Assembly (NCBI GenBank): GCA_008330645.1
Contig: VLTN01000083.1
Coordinates: forward strand, 62,001 to 126,000
DNA length: 64,000 nt
Origin: Cafeteria roenbergensis
Taxonomy: Eukaryota > Sar > Bigyra > Bicosoecida > Cafeteriaceae
Direction of reading: 5' to 3'
The translations under genes and the position numbers were made by a program. Under the pieces are notes generated by a model. The model did no database searches and was not told the origin of the DNA. It saw only the letters and a list, made by a program, of their open reading frames with translations. Position 1 is the first letter of the stretch, and each line of letters begins with the position of its first letter. This document shows, piece by piece, positions 19,601-31,100 of the stretch.

Positions 19601-21369
19601 GCAGCGCGCCGCTCGACGCCAGAGGGCCGGACCCGTCGCTTGGCGGGTCGATGCGGGATCGAGCGACGCGCATCGCTCATCTGATCGAGCGGGCAGAGGA
19701 GGACGCGCGATCGCTCGCCACCTCAGGAGGCGTCCACGGGGCGAGGCCTGGCCTGGCCGGTGAAGCCTCCTCTGGCCGGGCTGACGATGGCGGACTCAGT
19801 GCGGGGGGGGCGGCTGCGGCGGAGGCGGTGGGCGCGGCCTTGTCGAGCGTGTGCGTCGCGGGAGCCGTGCCAGCGGGGCAGGCGGCTGCCGTGCTGGCGG
19901 ACTGGTCGCAGCTGGCCGGTGCAGACGCTGTATGGGGCGCGGCGCGCCGCATGGCGCTGTCGCTCGCTGCTCGCGGGAGGCTGCAAGACGCATGTCTGGT
20001 GTTGCAAGGCCTGCGAGCAGGGCTGCACGAGCGCGCTGCCAGCACGGAGCAGCCTTCGGGCGGCGCCGCCAACGCGACAGCGAGGCCCCCGGCTCGTGCT
20101 GGGGCCGCTCTTTGGAGCAGCCAGCGCGGCAGCGGGGCGTGTGGGCACGCAGAGGAGGTGGCTGTCGCGACCCTGCTTCAAGCGGTCGCGGCGTGGGTGC
20201 GAAACGCAAAGGGGCCGATCCGCAGCAACGGAAGCACCAGCAGCGCTCTCCCGGACAGCACCAGCGCCGGCAGGGTCGCTCCAGCGACTGCCGCCGGGAG
20301 CGAAGGCCAGGGCGGCCGCGCAAGTGCGTCTCGGCTTCCATCCGACGCCCGCCGGCTCTCGAGGGCAGCCGTTGCCGAGCCGGGGTCCGCCGACGGGCAC
20401 CCCTGGCTGGACGGAGCCGTGGCCGCGCTCTGCCTTCCAGGAACAGCAGCGGTTGTCCAGCGCGGGGCGGGCGCCGCTTCGGCAGAGGTCGCCGTGAGGC
20501 AGGGCCCGCGCTCTTCGACTGGCACGATGACTGCGCAGGGCATGCTTGCGGCGATGGCGCTGGCTGCGTCGGTGCTGGACGAGACCCGGCACCTGCGCCC
20601 GAGCGCGGCCGAATCGGCGACATCACTGGCCTCGTCTGTCCTCGCCGGCGGCCTGGACGCCCTTGCCGCGGCGGTGGCCGCAGCCTCCGCCGACCAGCAG
20701 AACGAGGGGCGGTGGCGCCTGGCGACGTCGGGCCGCTCAGGGCCTGACCCTGTGAGCCTCTCCATGGCAGACGTGGCAGCAGCGCTGCAGCTCGGGGAGG
20801 GGACCTTTGCGCACGGCGTGGTGGGCTTGGCAGGGGCAAAGGGCATCACGGCGGCGGCGTCCTGGGCGGGTTCGGCGGCGGTGCTTCGGAGCGGCCTCGG
20901 GCTGTCCGCGCTGGTTCCTGCCTCGCGCCAGGACGCGATGAGCAGCGCGTCCCCAGCGCTGCTTGCCATGCTGGAGGCGGGCGGCACAGTTATTGGAGCC
21001 GTGCCCGAGCAAACGCGGTCGGAAGCGAAGCGGCGGCTTGCGGAGCGAGCGGGCCTCGCTGTCCAATCCCTCCGCAGGCAGCAGGAAGCGTGGCCAGCGG
21101 CGCTCGAGGCAGCCGCCGTCGCCATCGCCGCGAGCCAGGCGCGCGGCCAGCAGGCCGGCCCCTCGCCCGAAGCTGCTGCAGTTGCCGCGGCAGCGGCCGC
21201 CCTGGCGGAGGCGGTGGTGGGCGCCGGTCGTGCGGCCGCGGTGCCGCAATCCGTCTGGCTTCGCCTCACGGCCGCAGCCGCAAGTTGCGGGGCCGCTGCC
21301 GGCCCAGAGGCGGCCCGCCGGCTCGTGGCGGCCAGCGCGGGCGCAGCACTGGACTGCTCGATGCCCTGA
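16603..21369 (+). CDS. Very Ala-rich, probably helical protein of unknown function
   Basis: The frame ends with TGA at 21367-21369 and is open from about 16252, where it begins with TTG. The first in-frame ATG is at 16603 (MRHSAAAGGRLGLRARPP), giving about 1,588 residues, though an upstream exon is possible. After a basic N-terminal leader the protein is dominated by Ala, Leu, Val and Glu in a pattern of amphipathic helices (e.g. LADVAEACALAGHSSAAAAA), like helical-repeat (HEAT/TPR-like) proteins, but no repeat consensus is clear. A Gly/Ser linker lies at about 17430-17515 and further disordered stretches near 17660-17770. There is no membrane segment or catalytic motif. The words GGCAGAGCC/GGCTCTGCC recur in it as in the two preceding genes. 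The divergent neighbour at 10454-14905 gives no functional hint. Confidence 0.55.
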   Translation: MRHSAAAGGRLGLRARPPRRFQCGLPRIPGSSQGTCDFCSCPLTRAPPGRPTRPDAGQVHAATPSRDSKPPAPAAETTPDAPVAARQSTAQAVAAAARDELAVALAASAASALKAGPAAGRGRWAIDLAVAHVNFAVLVDVLRAAGGTAKGCSSGVGAGSSRTTTDGAAAAASDGPAAPSPAAAILGAHGTSLQARCVINRAAGLAGALSSPGPATGSAGCPGSSGCPLPLRRGAVLHPAELHRCAACLEVQARQLSATVRRGEAAAGRPQQDPASGAGSGSGSVGGSSIGGSGSIGGSSVGSSQELPAGVEPFERAAELWKAAAPLAGFLRHPSAGVDADGRALSGRRAGQLASAPQQQQRRRQSKPPPRPQPHLQLYPDPSSSGTGSETATTTAGSDWESLSPTLQAAVSSSAGRAVLLTLADVAEACALAGHSSAAAAAARAIVPVAAVAARHWADAAMRARQSRRSGTALSSAAEQAARRDGHAAFLAAPLTRAILAVSRVEALSLAASSRSAAAAAAAGPRQPRSGEWEVSEDLCARVLAELVRSAELLAGRGSLKRPVSDRARAKWDDCVEVALPIAVLAAAAPALGHAWVRAAEPPFRGTSSAAAAAGQWQSSFGRSSAASSSARMLVRVTRSLGSGSSSDSAGAELSEAMARLWAPSDAHRSVTPTEGGVAHTGAAGPATDREAISLATSTRQLPAAGHWWSGRAVLGTLGPPATASSDPMAAMARAAAAEEAADAVAASLSGGSPLDRLLRAARLVAGDGPPAQPLLAPSAPRPLQAGLAPPRDAAPRSGAELVPAVAAAHALSRWEPRQDEVGAFPAELCDVVTEALLACRELAAAGGVDAGAAAPLAAQLCLSVATERRTSADAALAAVAVAVGRACPGAAPADAVADAASTLRGLAAGARQLSAQGAAAALPSADELARAASDLVLALPADLPPAEGSAAGLGVPSSGLAASRLAAVSAALFAEAAAVLAAAGAGLVGGLPSGSLAEGSAPLDARGPDPSLGGSMRDRATRIAHLIERAEEDARSLATSGGVHGARPGLAGEASSGRADDGGLSAGGAAAAEAVGAALSSVCVAGAVPAGQAAAVLADWSQLAGADAVWGAARRMALSLAARGRLQDACLVLQGLRAGLHERAASTEQPSGGAANATARPPARAGAALWSSQRGSGACGHAEEVAVATLLQAVAAWVRNAKGPIRSNGSTSSALPDSTSAGRVAPATAAGSEGQGGRASASRLPSDARRLSRAAVAEPGSADGHPWLDGAVAALCLPGTAAVVQRGAGAASAEVAVRQGPRSSTGTMTAQGMLAAMALAASVLDETRHLRPSAAESATSLASSVLAGGLDALAAAVAAASADQQNEGRWRLATSGRSGPDPVSLSMADVAAALQLGEGTFAHGVVGLAGAKGITAAASWAGSAAVLRSGLGLSALVPASRQDAMSSASPALLAMLEAGGTVIGAVPEQTRSEAKRRLAERAGLAVQSLRRQQEAWPAALEAAAVAIAASQARGQQAGPSPEAAAVAAAAAALAEAVVGAGRAAAVPQSVWLRLTAAAASCGAAAGPEAARRLVAASAGAALDCSMP

Positions 21370-22170
21370 GCCGCGGCCACGGGCTTTTCATCGGCCGCCT
21401 CGCGCGCAAGGGGCGGCCGGCCAGATAATTTTGCGCCTCGCCACCGTCCGAGACGTACAGAAGGGGTCGCCGCCGGGCCACGCCCCAGCGCCCGCACCTG
21501 AATGAGTGAATCCGCAGCGAAGCACATCCGCCACTAAGCTGCTCGACTCCTCGGCGCCCTGGCTAGCCGTCGAACACGCCGCACCGGCGACGCGCTGGTC
21601 GGCCATTCTTGCCACGGCGTCGATCCTCTAAGACGTGTCCCCCGGCAATCGTTCCGCCTGGGCCCTGCCTCCCCCGCTGAGCGTGCAGCGACCCTGCGCA
21701 TCGGGTCAGGCCCAAGCTGGCAAGCCTTCCCAAAGCCTGTGCGGGCGCACAAAGAAGGCGCGGGGTTGGCTGGCGCTGCAAGCGCCATCGAAGCGGCCCA
21801 GGCCAGAGTCCCACTGGCTGCTGCGTTCCTCGCCCGGCTGGCGCTCCGGCCTGGGTCGGCATCGACACCAGGTCTTGGCGAGCGCAGGACCAGGCGGAGG
21901 CAGCCCCGCGCTGGGCCCCAATGCTGGCTGGCGCGGGTCTCGCCCGTGTATCGCCCGTCCGAGGAACGGCGCGCGGCTCCGTGACAAGCTCGATGGCGAC
22001 AGGCGAGCAGTCGGGAGTTTTCGCTTCTGCTTCGGCTGTCACGCCAGCTTCCCAGGCGCACTCCGGCTGACCTTCGCGAGTTAGCTGCGCTCCGGGCTTT
22101 GCCGAAAAGGCAAACGCTTGAGTGCACCGATTCGCTGAGCTCGGTCCCCTCGCAGTCCGCTGCGGCAACC
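21370..22170 (+). other. Intergenic region upstream of the giant surface gene
   Basis: About 800 bases separate the Ala-rich gene from the ATG at 22171, on the same strand. It should hold the 3' end of the former and the promoter and 5' leader of the latter. I see no convincing gene, repeat or RNA. Confidence 0.4.
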
Positions 22171-25100
22171 ATGCGTTCCGCGGCCTTTGCTGCGCTATTC
22201 GCGCTGCTCGCTGCTTCAAGCTATTCCGCTCCCACGGCATCGACCTTCTCTCCCGCCAATGGCGCGTCCAACGTGCACCCCATGGCGGCAGTGGAGCTGA
22301 CCTTCGATGTCAACGTCGAGGCCCGCGCCAGCATGCTCATTGAGCTGCGACGCGCCGGCAGCGGCCAGGTGTTGAGCGCCGTTTCCGCGCTCTCCTCCTT
22401 CGTTCAGGTTGAGGCCACCAAGGCCACGATCTCCTTCCCCGTCACGCACGTCCTCGCGGGCCCCGTGTACGTGACTGTCGAGTCTGGCGCTTTCGTCAGC
22501 AAGTCGGATGGAACCCCGTTCTCCGGCGTGTCCGGCATGGCTTGGGCGTTTTCGTACCAAGGTGAGCCCCGGCTCCGGCTGGCTTCTGCCCCGCCGCCCG
22601 TGCAGTGCACGTGTGGTCTGCGCCGCGTCCAACGCGCGCTTGCGAACGCTGCCGACGAGCATTCCAGGGGAAGACCGGCGGAGGGGCGGGATGGGGGGAG
22701 GGGGGCAGCCGGGCGTCCGGATCCGTGACTCCGCTTTGCTGCCTTGACTGCTCCGGGGGGAGACCTGTCGCCAGGCTGGCGGCCCGCTGCCCCGCCCTCC
22801 CCCAAGGCTGGGACAGGGCGAGCGGGGTGCATGCGTGCCCAGGTGGTGGTCCCGCGACTCCTGGCTTCGCGGCCGGCCATGGCCGCGGGCGCGCTGCTCG
22901 CATGCGGAACAGACGTCACGACCGTCACGCCATGCGGAAAGCACCAACCGTCGGAGCATCGACCAAGCGTCGCCCCGCCCCCGACGCGGGCGCGCCTCGT
23001 CGCCCCCGCGTGTGCTTTGCTGCAGCGCGCCTATTCCACCGCCTCTCTCTCCCCCCTGCTTTTGATTCGGCGTCGCCTCGCAGGCGGCCTGGGTTGCGCA
23101 TCCCTGCTCCGTGGGCCAGGGGAGGCCGTGGCGGCGAGCAGCATGGCATCCGTGCCTTTCGCGCTTGACACCTCCGCCATGACCTCTTGCGACATGCGTC
23201 TCGACGGTAAGTCCGGCCTTCTCGTGCCACGGCACACAGTCGCGCCGTGGGTCGCCAGAACAACCCGGAAGCTCCGCATGCCATTCGGGCAGCACCTCCT
23301 GGCCGTCACGTTGATCGCAATCCTTGCCCGAGTCACGTTCCGCTCGCCCCATGTGCCCCTCCCCCCCTCGCGCGCCCTTCCCCCCCACTCCTCGGCGTCC
23401 GCGCAGGTGCCTACACCCTGATCGGCTACACCGACTCGGCCATGGGCGGCGACCTGACGTCCGCGCGCGGCACATTCAACGCCAGCATGCGCACCGGGTC
23501 CGCCACCGTGGGCGACGCCCGCAACCTGGTTCGCGCCTCGAGCGCGCTCGCCTTCTCGCTGTCGGCCACCTCGGCGAACAGCGCCTCGTCCGCCATGGGC
23601 GGCGGCGTGTCCGACTACTCGCACGCCTTCCGCATGAGCATCCCCAAGCCCGGCGCCCAGCAGCTGACGCTGTCGGCCACGTGCTCGGCCAACGCCGTGG
23701 AGAACGACTCGGACCGCTTCGGCAACGACCTCATGTCCGTCGCCTTTCCCTCGGACCACAGCGACCCGGCTGGCGCTTGCGCTGCCGCGTGCTGCGGGCA
23801 CGCGCAGTGCGCTTCCTGGTCACTGTCCACCCGCGCGGACACGCCCTTTGGCGCGTGCAACGTCGGCGACAAGTGCTGCTACCTCAAGAGCACCGCGGGC
23901 TCCCAGGGCTACAACGCCGGCGGCAAGTCCGGCACCGTGACGCGCACCAACAAGGACTGCTCCGACGCCTCCTTCGCCCCCACCACGGTGGACTGCCTGC
24001 CCGGCGCGGACGCCGACCAGTGCGGCGCCGTGTCGCTGCCCCCGCGCATGCTCACCGGGGCCACAACCATGGCCGTGGCCGGCGGCACCTCCTACGGCGC
24101 CGTGGCGCGCGTGTCGGACGCCTCGGCCGCCACCTGCAGCGTGGGCCCGCTCGGCCTGGACGGCTACGCGGCCCTCATGCTGCGCGCCGACGGCTCGTCC
24201 ACCCTGCGCTCCGCCATCAGCCCCGCCGGCGGCGGGGGCAGCGCGACCACCGTCAACGCCCAGTCGGCCGCGGTATGGGCCTTCACGGAGCGCCGCTACA
24301 AGTCCTGCGCCGACGCGCTGAGCACGGTCCGCTCCGGCGACCTGCTCGGCTGGTGGTCCATGGCCTCCACCCGCGCCGGGGACGGCAAGATCCGCGACCT
24401 GTCCGGCAACGGCCGCGACCTCGTGCCCGCGGACATGGCCCGCACCGCCTCTGGCGGCCTGGGCGCTCTGTCCCTCGACGGCGCAGCCAGCCGCGCGGAC
24501 GGCGCGGCCGGCTCCGGCCCCGAGGCCCTCCGCGGTGACATGCCCTCCACCGTGTGCGCGTGGGTGCGCTGGGAGGCGTCGTCCTGGGGCACCGCGGCCG
24601 CGCCCATCTTCTCGTTCAGCAGCCCGCGCACCGCGCGCACCAACCAGGGCTTCAGCTTCGTTGCGCCGGGCGGGAGGCCCGGCCTCGGCTTCCAGGGCGT
24701 GCGCGTGCTGACGCGCGACTCCGTCCTGTCCCCGCTCACGTGGCACCACGTGTGCGCGTCCCGCACCGGCTCCGGCGCCAAGCTGGCCAACACTCGCGTG
24801 TGGGTGGACGGCGCCATGGTGTCGGCCCTCAAGCTCGACTCGGACGCGGCCGTCGCGGGCTCGCCGGACGAGACCGCCGCCGTCGACGTGATCCCCGCCC
24901 CCGTGGCCGTTGGCGTGCTGGCCAACGCGGCCACCGGCACGGCGGCCTACTGGAACGGGTTCGTGCGCGACGTGCGCCTGTACTCGCGGACCCTGTCCAC
25001 GGCGGAGGTGCGCGACGTGATGACCTTCGACGGCGTGTCCGCCACCGTGATGGCCTCCGCCGTGTCGGCCGAGCGCCAGCTCATCGGCGAGTGGGACTTT

Positions 25101-28100
25101 GACGCCACCGGCGCCACTGGCTCCGCCTCATCTGCCGCCGTCCGCGACGTGGTTGGCAGCAACGACTGCACGCTCGAGGGCACGGCCAAGGTGGCCGACG
25201 GCGCGCTGGTGCTGGACGGCAAGGGCCACGCCAAGTGCGGGTCCGTGCCCAAGTCGCTGAGCTCCTACTCGCTCGAGGTGACGCTGACGCTCTCCGACCT
25301 GGTGCAGCGCGGCGGCGGCGCGATGACCCTCTCCGACGGCGCGAGCGAGTCCGTTTTCGACTCGCTGGTGTACGGCGAGGCCCGCTCCGGCGAGTGGGTC
25401 GACGGCTCGGACCTCGCGCAGCGCACTTCCAACCTGCAGCCGCCGCCCGAGACGGCCTCCCCCACGGACGTGATCCACATGGTGATGACGGTGGCCTCCA
25501 ACGGCGTCCGCGCCATCTACCGCAACGGCGCCCGCATCACGCGGCACACTGCCAGCCTTCAGGCGTACACGGCCGGCACTTCCGCCGTGCTCTTCGGCTG
25601 CCGCCACGAGGACTGCTCGGCCACGGGCACGGTGACCACACGGCGGCTCAAGGGCCGCATCCTGCACGCCCGGCTCTACCAGTCGGCGCTCTCGGAGGCC
25701 GAGGTGCGCGCCGTGTACGCGACCGGGACCAAGGGCGTGGCGCGCGTGCCCCCCTCGATGCGGTCGGGCGAGCGCACGCTGGTGCTGCCGCCCGGCGACT
25801 CCACCCCTGTGACCGTGACGGCCAAGTGCGATATGGACGCGATGGGGGGCGGCTGGACCCGCTTCTGGTGGGTCGGCCCCGAGCAGACCTCCTGGCCCTC
25901 TGGCGAGAGCGACGTGCTGGGCGGCACCTTCGGCTCCTGCTCCGCCGACGCCAAGTACTGCTTCGGCAAGATGCCCTCGGACATCCGCGAGGACCGCGCG
26001 CAGCTGCTGGCCCGCGACTCCACGGGCACCGCGTACGTGTGGGACTTTGACCCCGACAACGAGGTGGCCCATGCGGCCTGGGAGGCGTTCAGCGAGGGCA
26101 AGGAGACCGAGTTCGATGGCACCAGCGGCACCGTCACCTGGAACCCGTCGGCCATCCTCGGCGGCACGTTCCACGGCCGCGACCAGAAGCACTTTTTGTA
26201 CCGCTACTCCAACGGCGTGCGTTCCTTCCTGCTCGACGACGACCAGTGCTCGTGCTTCAGCACGCTCGAGGCCGGCTACACGCTCTGCCAAGGCACCGAG
26301 CAGGTGTCCAACTCCCTCGGCGTGGACAAGCTCAACGGCGAGGGCTGCACCAGCCCCGGCTTCTCCACCAGCGTGGAGCTCTTCGTGCGCGAGCGGCCCT
26401 CCACCGAGTCGGCCGCCGTGGGCGTGCAGCGTGCCGTCGTGTTCGTGCGCGAGTCCGAGCCCGTGGTCCGCATCCCCGTGGAGCGCACTGGCCCTCTCTC
26501 CGACGCGGCCGCCGTCTCGTACATGACCATGGACGGCACCGGCGTGGCAGGCACCAACTACGTGGCCGCCCGCGGCCGCGTGGCGTGGGCCGCCGGCGAG
26601 GGCGGCTCCAAGTCGATCATCGTTCCCATCATCCTCGACACCTCGCTCGGCGCCTCGGACAAGACCTTCTCCTTGAAGCTGCTCGCGCCCGAGCACGCCT
26701 CTCTCTCCACGGCGGCCGACGAGACCAGCGTCACCATCCGCGTGGAGCGCACCGGCGTGTCCGGCACACCCGGCCCGCTGTCCTTCAAGCAGGAGGGCGG
26801 CGCCACGGACGTGCAGCTGAACATCGCGGCCAAGTCAAAGGGCGGCCGCGCCTTCTCGTCCGGCGCTGACACCTCTTCCGGCTCGTGGTTCTCCGAGGCC
26901 AACGCCATCGACGGCGACTACGGCCAGCTGCAGGCGTTCCGCCCCGACGCGGCCGCGCCCCTCGCGGGCGCCGGCTCCACCGCGTCCCCGAACATGCCGT
27001 TCATCGGCGTGGTGCTCCCCGAGCGCACGCTCATCGACCACGTGGCCTTTGGGCGCGACAACACGGGCGTGCACGCCAACCACTGGCGCGGCCAGGTGGC
27101 GGTGGAGGTGACCACCGCTGCGGCCCCGGACGCCAACACGCTGCAGTCGGAGTGGACCCTCGTCGACACCGTCACGATGACCACGCCACTGCGCCGCCTC
27201 TACGCCTTTAACTCTCCCACGGACGCCACGGCCCTGCGGCTGCGCCTGATCAACTCCACCAGCGAGGTGATCATCATCGACGAGCTCGAGGTGTACCAGG
27301 CAGGCGCGGTGCCCAGCCTGACCTCCGGCATGCTGGCCCAGTACACGTTCGAGGCCGCCACCGTGTCCGACCCCACCAAGGTGGTCGACACGTCCGGCAA
27401 CGGCAACGACGCCGCCGTCAACGGCGTGGTGACCTTCGGCATGGAGGGCTCCTTCGCGGCCGCCCGCTTCCCGAAGCGCGACTCCGACACGGCCGTGCCT
27501 GCGTACCTCGAGGTGCCGGCGCTGAAGAACTTCGCGTGGGACCAAGCCTTCACCGCCTCGGTGCTCGTGAAGCGCGTGGGCTCTGGCGGGTTCGCCGGCG
27601 TGCTCGGCAACGGCCGCGGCGTCGACGGCTCGTTTGAGATCCGCATGACCCCGTCCAACGGCGGCCAGGAGGTGGGCGTGAGCGTGAACACCGTGAACGG
27701 CCACAACTCGGGCGAGTTCGTGCTTCGCGGCCAGGCCGCCCCTGTGGGGGACTGGCACCACATCGTGCTGACGTACGGCGACAACGCCACGTCGCTCTGG
27801 ATCGACGGCGAGGAGCTGATCAAGTCCGTGTCCGGCACCGTGGTGCGCGTGGACCAGCCGCTCCTCATCGGCGTGTCGGGCAACCCCAACAAGCCCGCTG
27901 GCTCGCGGCCGTCCGTGTCGCTCCCTGCATCTGCGGCGGAGGGCTTTGACGGGTTCATGCACGACGTGCGCATCTACAACAAGACCTTCACTGGCGTGGA
28001 CGTGGCCGAGCTGTGGCGCGGGTATGAGCGGAACATCAAGCGCGAGGGCCTCGCAGCCTGGTGGCGCCTGGCCGAGTCCAGCGGCTCCGTGATCGTCGAC

Positions 28101-31100
28101 GACTCCGGCAAGAGCGTGACCGGCGCCACGTCGCAGTCCGGCACCAGCTGGGGCGACGGCGGTCTCATCCTCGACGGCACTGAGGGCAGCGCCTCGTCCT
28201 CCAGCGCCCTTGCGACGCTGCATGGCGACGCCGCCTTCGGCCTGTGCACCTGGGTGTTCCCCGGCCGCACTGCCTACTCCACGGACTTGGGCAACGTCGA
28301 GTACATCGTTGGCCTTGACGGCTCTGACGCGGACACCTGGTTCGCCCTCGCGCTCCGCCGCGGCGTGCCGTCGATCGAGTTTGGCGGCAAGACCCGCGTG
28401 GAGCACCAGACCGGCACGAAGCTTGCGCTCGGCCAGTGGAGCCACGTGTGCTTCTCCAAGTCGCCGGGCGTGAAGACTGGCACTGGTGGCGCGCCGAGCT
28501 CCACGCGGCTCTTCGTCAACGGCGTGGAGGCCCCCGTCCGCCTCTCGTACTCGGCACTCGACGGCGTGAGCTTCGCGCAGGCCAATGCTGCCCCCAACCT
28601 CGCGGCCACGAACAAGCTGACCGTCGGCGCCATCGGCGGCGCTGGGTTCTTCAAGGGCGTTGTGGCGGACGTGCGCGTCTTCTCGCAGGCCATTTCGCAG
28701 CGCCAGGTGTCCTCGGCCTTCAACGGCGGCCGTGTGCTGGCCTGGGGCATGCACGAGGGCCAGGGCGAGTCCGTGTACAGCGCCGACGGCGAGGCCACCG
28801 GCGTGGCCGGCACCCTCTCCGGCTCGACCTGGAGCTGGAGCGGCACCCTCCTGTCCTTCGCCAACCGCGGGGACGGAATCCAGAGCGCCGGCTCGTCCGT
28901 GGGCGTCCGCGGCGACGCCGCCCTGTCGCTGTGCGCCTGGGTGTTCTACACGCCAAGCGCCTGGCCGACCGCCTCGGCGGCCACCGGGTCCAACGGCGTC
29001 GTCGAGATCGCTGGCTTTGCGCCCACCGTCGTCTCCGGCGGCAGCGGCGGGTCCACTGCCGCAAGCATGACCACCCCCAACACCGGGTTCGTTCTCTCGG
29101 TCGTGAACGGCCTGCCCGCCGTGGACTTTGGCGGCGGCGTGTTCGTGGTGGCGGACGGCGCCGCGACGCTGCTGCCCAGGCGCTGGGCGCAGGTCTGCGC
29201 AGTCAAGTCCCCCGGTGCCAAGTCGACCACGACCAAACTGTACATTGACGGGTCGCTCGTGCCCACGAAGCTCGCGGACATGAGCGGCGTCGAGGGCGGC
29301 CTGAGCAACGCGGTGCTCGACGCCCGGCCGAGCATCCGCTCCTCGCCCCTGCGCGTGGCAACGGTGACTCCAACGGACTCCCTCACCGCAGCGATGCGCC
29401 CCTCCTTCGCCGGCGTGGTGGACACAGTCAGCCTGTACCGCCGCGCCCTGGACCAGGCGGGCGTGAGCGCGATCAACTTCGCGTCCAAGTTCGACCACGT
29501 CCGCGACTACGCGCTCTCCCTCCAGGGCACCAACGAGCACGCCACCATCACCCCCTTCCTGCTCGGCGGCAGCGACATCACCGTTGAGATGTGGGCCTTC
29601 TGCCAGGACACGTCCAAGTTCTCGCAGACGCTCTTCGACTTTGGCAACTCGCCCTCCAGCTCCCGCATCACCGCGTACCTGGCCCCCGAGTACCCGTACA
29701 AGCTCCGCGTCTCGGTGCAGAACTCGGGCGCTGACAGCGTGTCCGTGCTGGAGACCAACTCGGGCTTCTCGCGCGGCCGCTGGCTGCACGTGGCCTACAC
29801 GCAGTCGGGCACCACGGGCACCATCTTCCTTGACGGCACGCCCGTGCGCTCCGGCACCATGCCGCAGCTGGCGTCGGCCGTGCGCGCCAAGATGCTCCTC
29901 GGCAAGTCCATCGGCCCGAGCCAGTCGAGCTTCTACGGCAAGCTGGACGAGGTGCGCATCTGGTCCGTGGCCCGGACGGCGGCGGAGATCACCGCGGGCA
30001 TCGCCTTCTTCCCCTTCCCGACGCTCGCCCAGGCGGACGAGATGAAGCTGCAGGCGTACATCCCCTTCGACATCATCTTCTCCAGCCCGCACCACGACGA
30101 GGTCCTGCTGCAGGGCGCCTCGCCGGCCAAAGACCAGTCCGGCCACGGCCGTGACGTTACCGTCGTGTGCGAAGACCCCGACGCCGCGTCCTCGGGCGGC
30201 TCCTCCTCCTCCTCCTCCGCTGTTCCCGGCGGGCTGCTTGCCCGCACCTGCGTGTTGGCCTCGCCGCGCTCCGCGACCCGCTCGCTCTGCAACAACGGCT
30301 TCCGCGAGGTCGGAGAGGAGTGCGACGACGGCAACACCGTGTCTGGCGACGGCTGCAGCAGCACGTGCAGCATCGAGTCCGGGTGGGTGTGCGAGCACGA
30401 GGACTTCAGCGCTGCCGACGTGTGCACGCCCGGCACGCTCATCGCCATGGACGGCTTCGAGACCTCCGGCAACCCCGCGGGCATGCCCTCGGCCCCCGTG
30501 TGGAGCCCGTCGCGCGGCAGCGAGGGAGCCTGGACCCTTGGCGGCGCCTTCGCGTACAGCGGCAACTCCGGACTTCGCATCGTGCAGAAGGACTCGTCCA
30601 CGAGCAGCACCGGCTGGATCACCTTTGGCCAGGCCGTCGTGAGCAGCATCAAGCAGGGCGTCTACCTGAAGCTCCGCTACAACGTGCGCAAGGCCGACTT
30701 CTCCAAGCCGGCGGCGCCTCTGGTGGTGCAGCTCACCGACGGGTCCGAGAACCCTGCGCCCACGGCGTGCCTCTCGGCGGACGGCTGCGGCACTGCGCTT
30801 GTGTACAGCATCTGCGTCAACGCCGGGGCAGTGGAAGGCTGCGACGAGACCATCTCCGCCGACGAGAACACCTGGTCGTCTCTCAGCCTGGACGTAAGCC
30901 ACAAGTTCACGTCCAAGTACAGCCGCAAGACGGCGCCGTCGAGCGTCCGCGTTCGGCTCATGAGCGTGGCCGACGAAACCGAAACGGAGGTGTGGCTGGA
31001 CGACTTCCGAATGGTCCACCTCACCGACCTGACTCCGTGCGGCCGCATCGAAGCGACTTCCGCGGGCGTTGGGCAGAGCTCTTCGTTCAAGCCAACTGCG

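Noticed and set aside
22562-23083. Reading through intron 1 as coding (frame open to 22728 only)
   Set aside because: The frame stops inside, the text becomes Arg/Gly/Pro-rich, and good splice sites flank it in matching phase.
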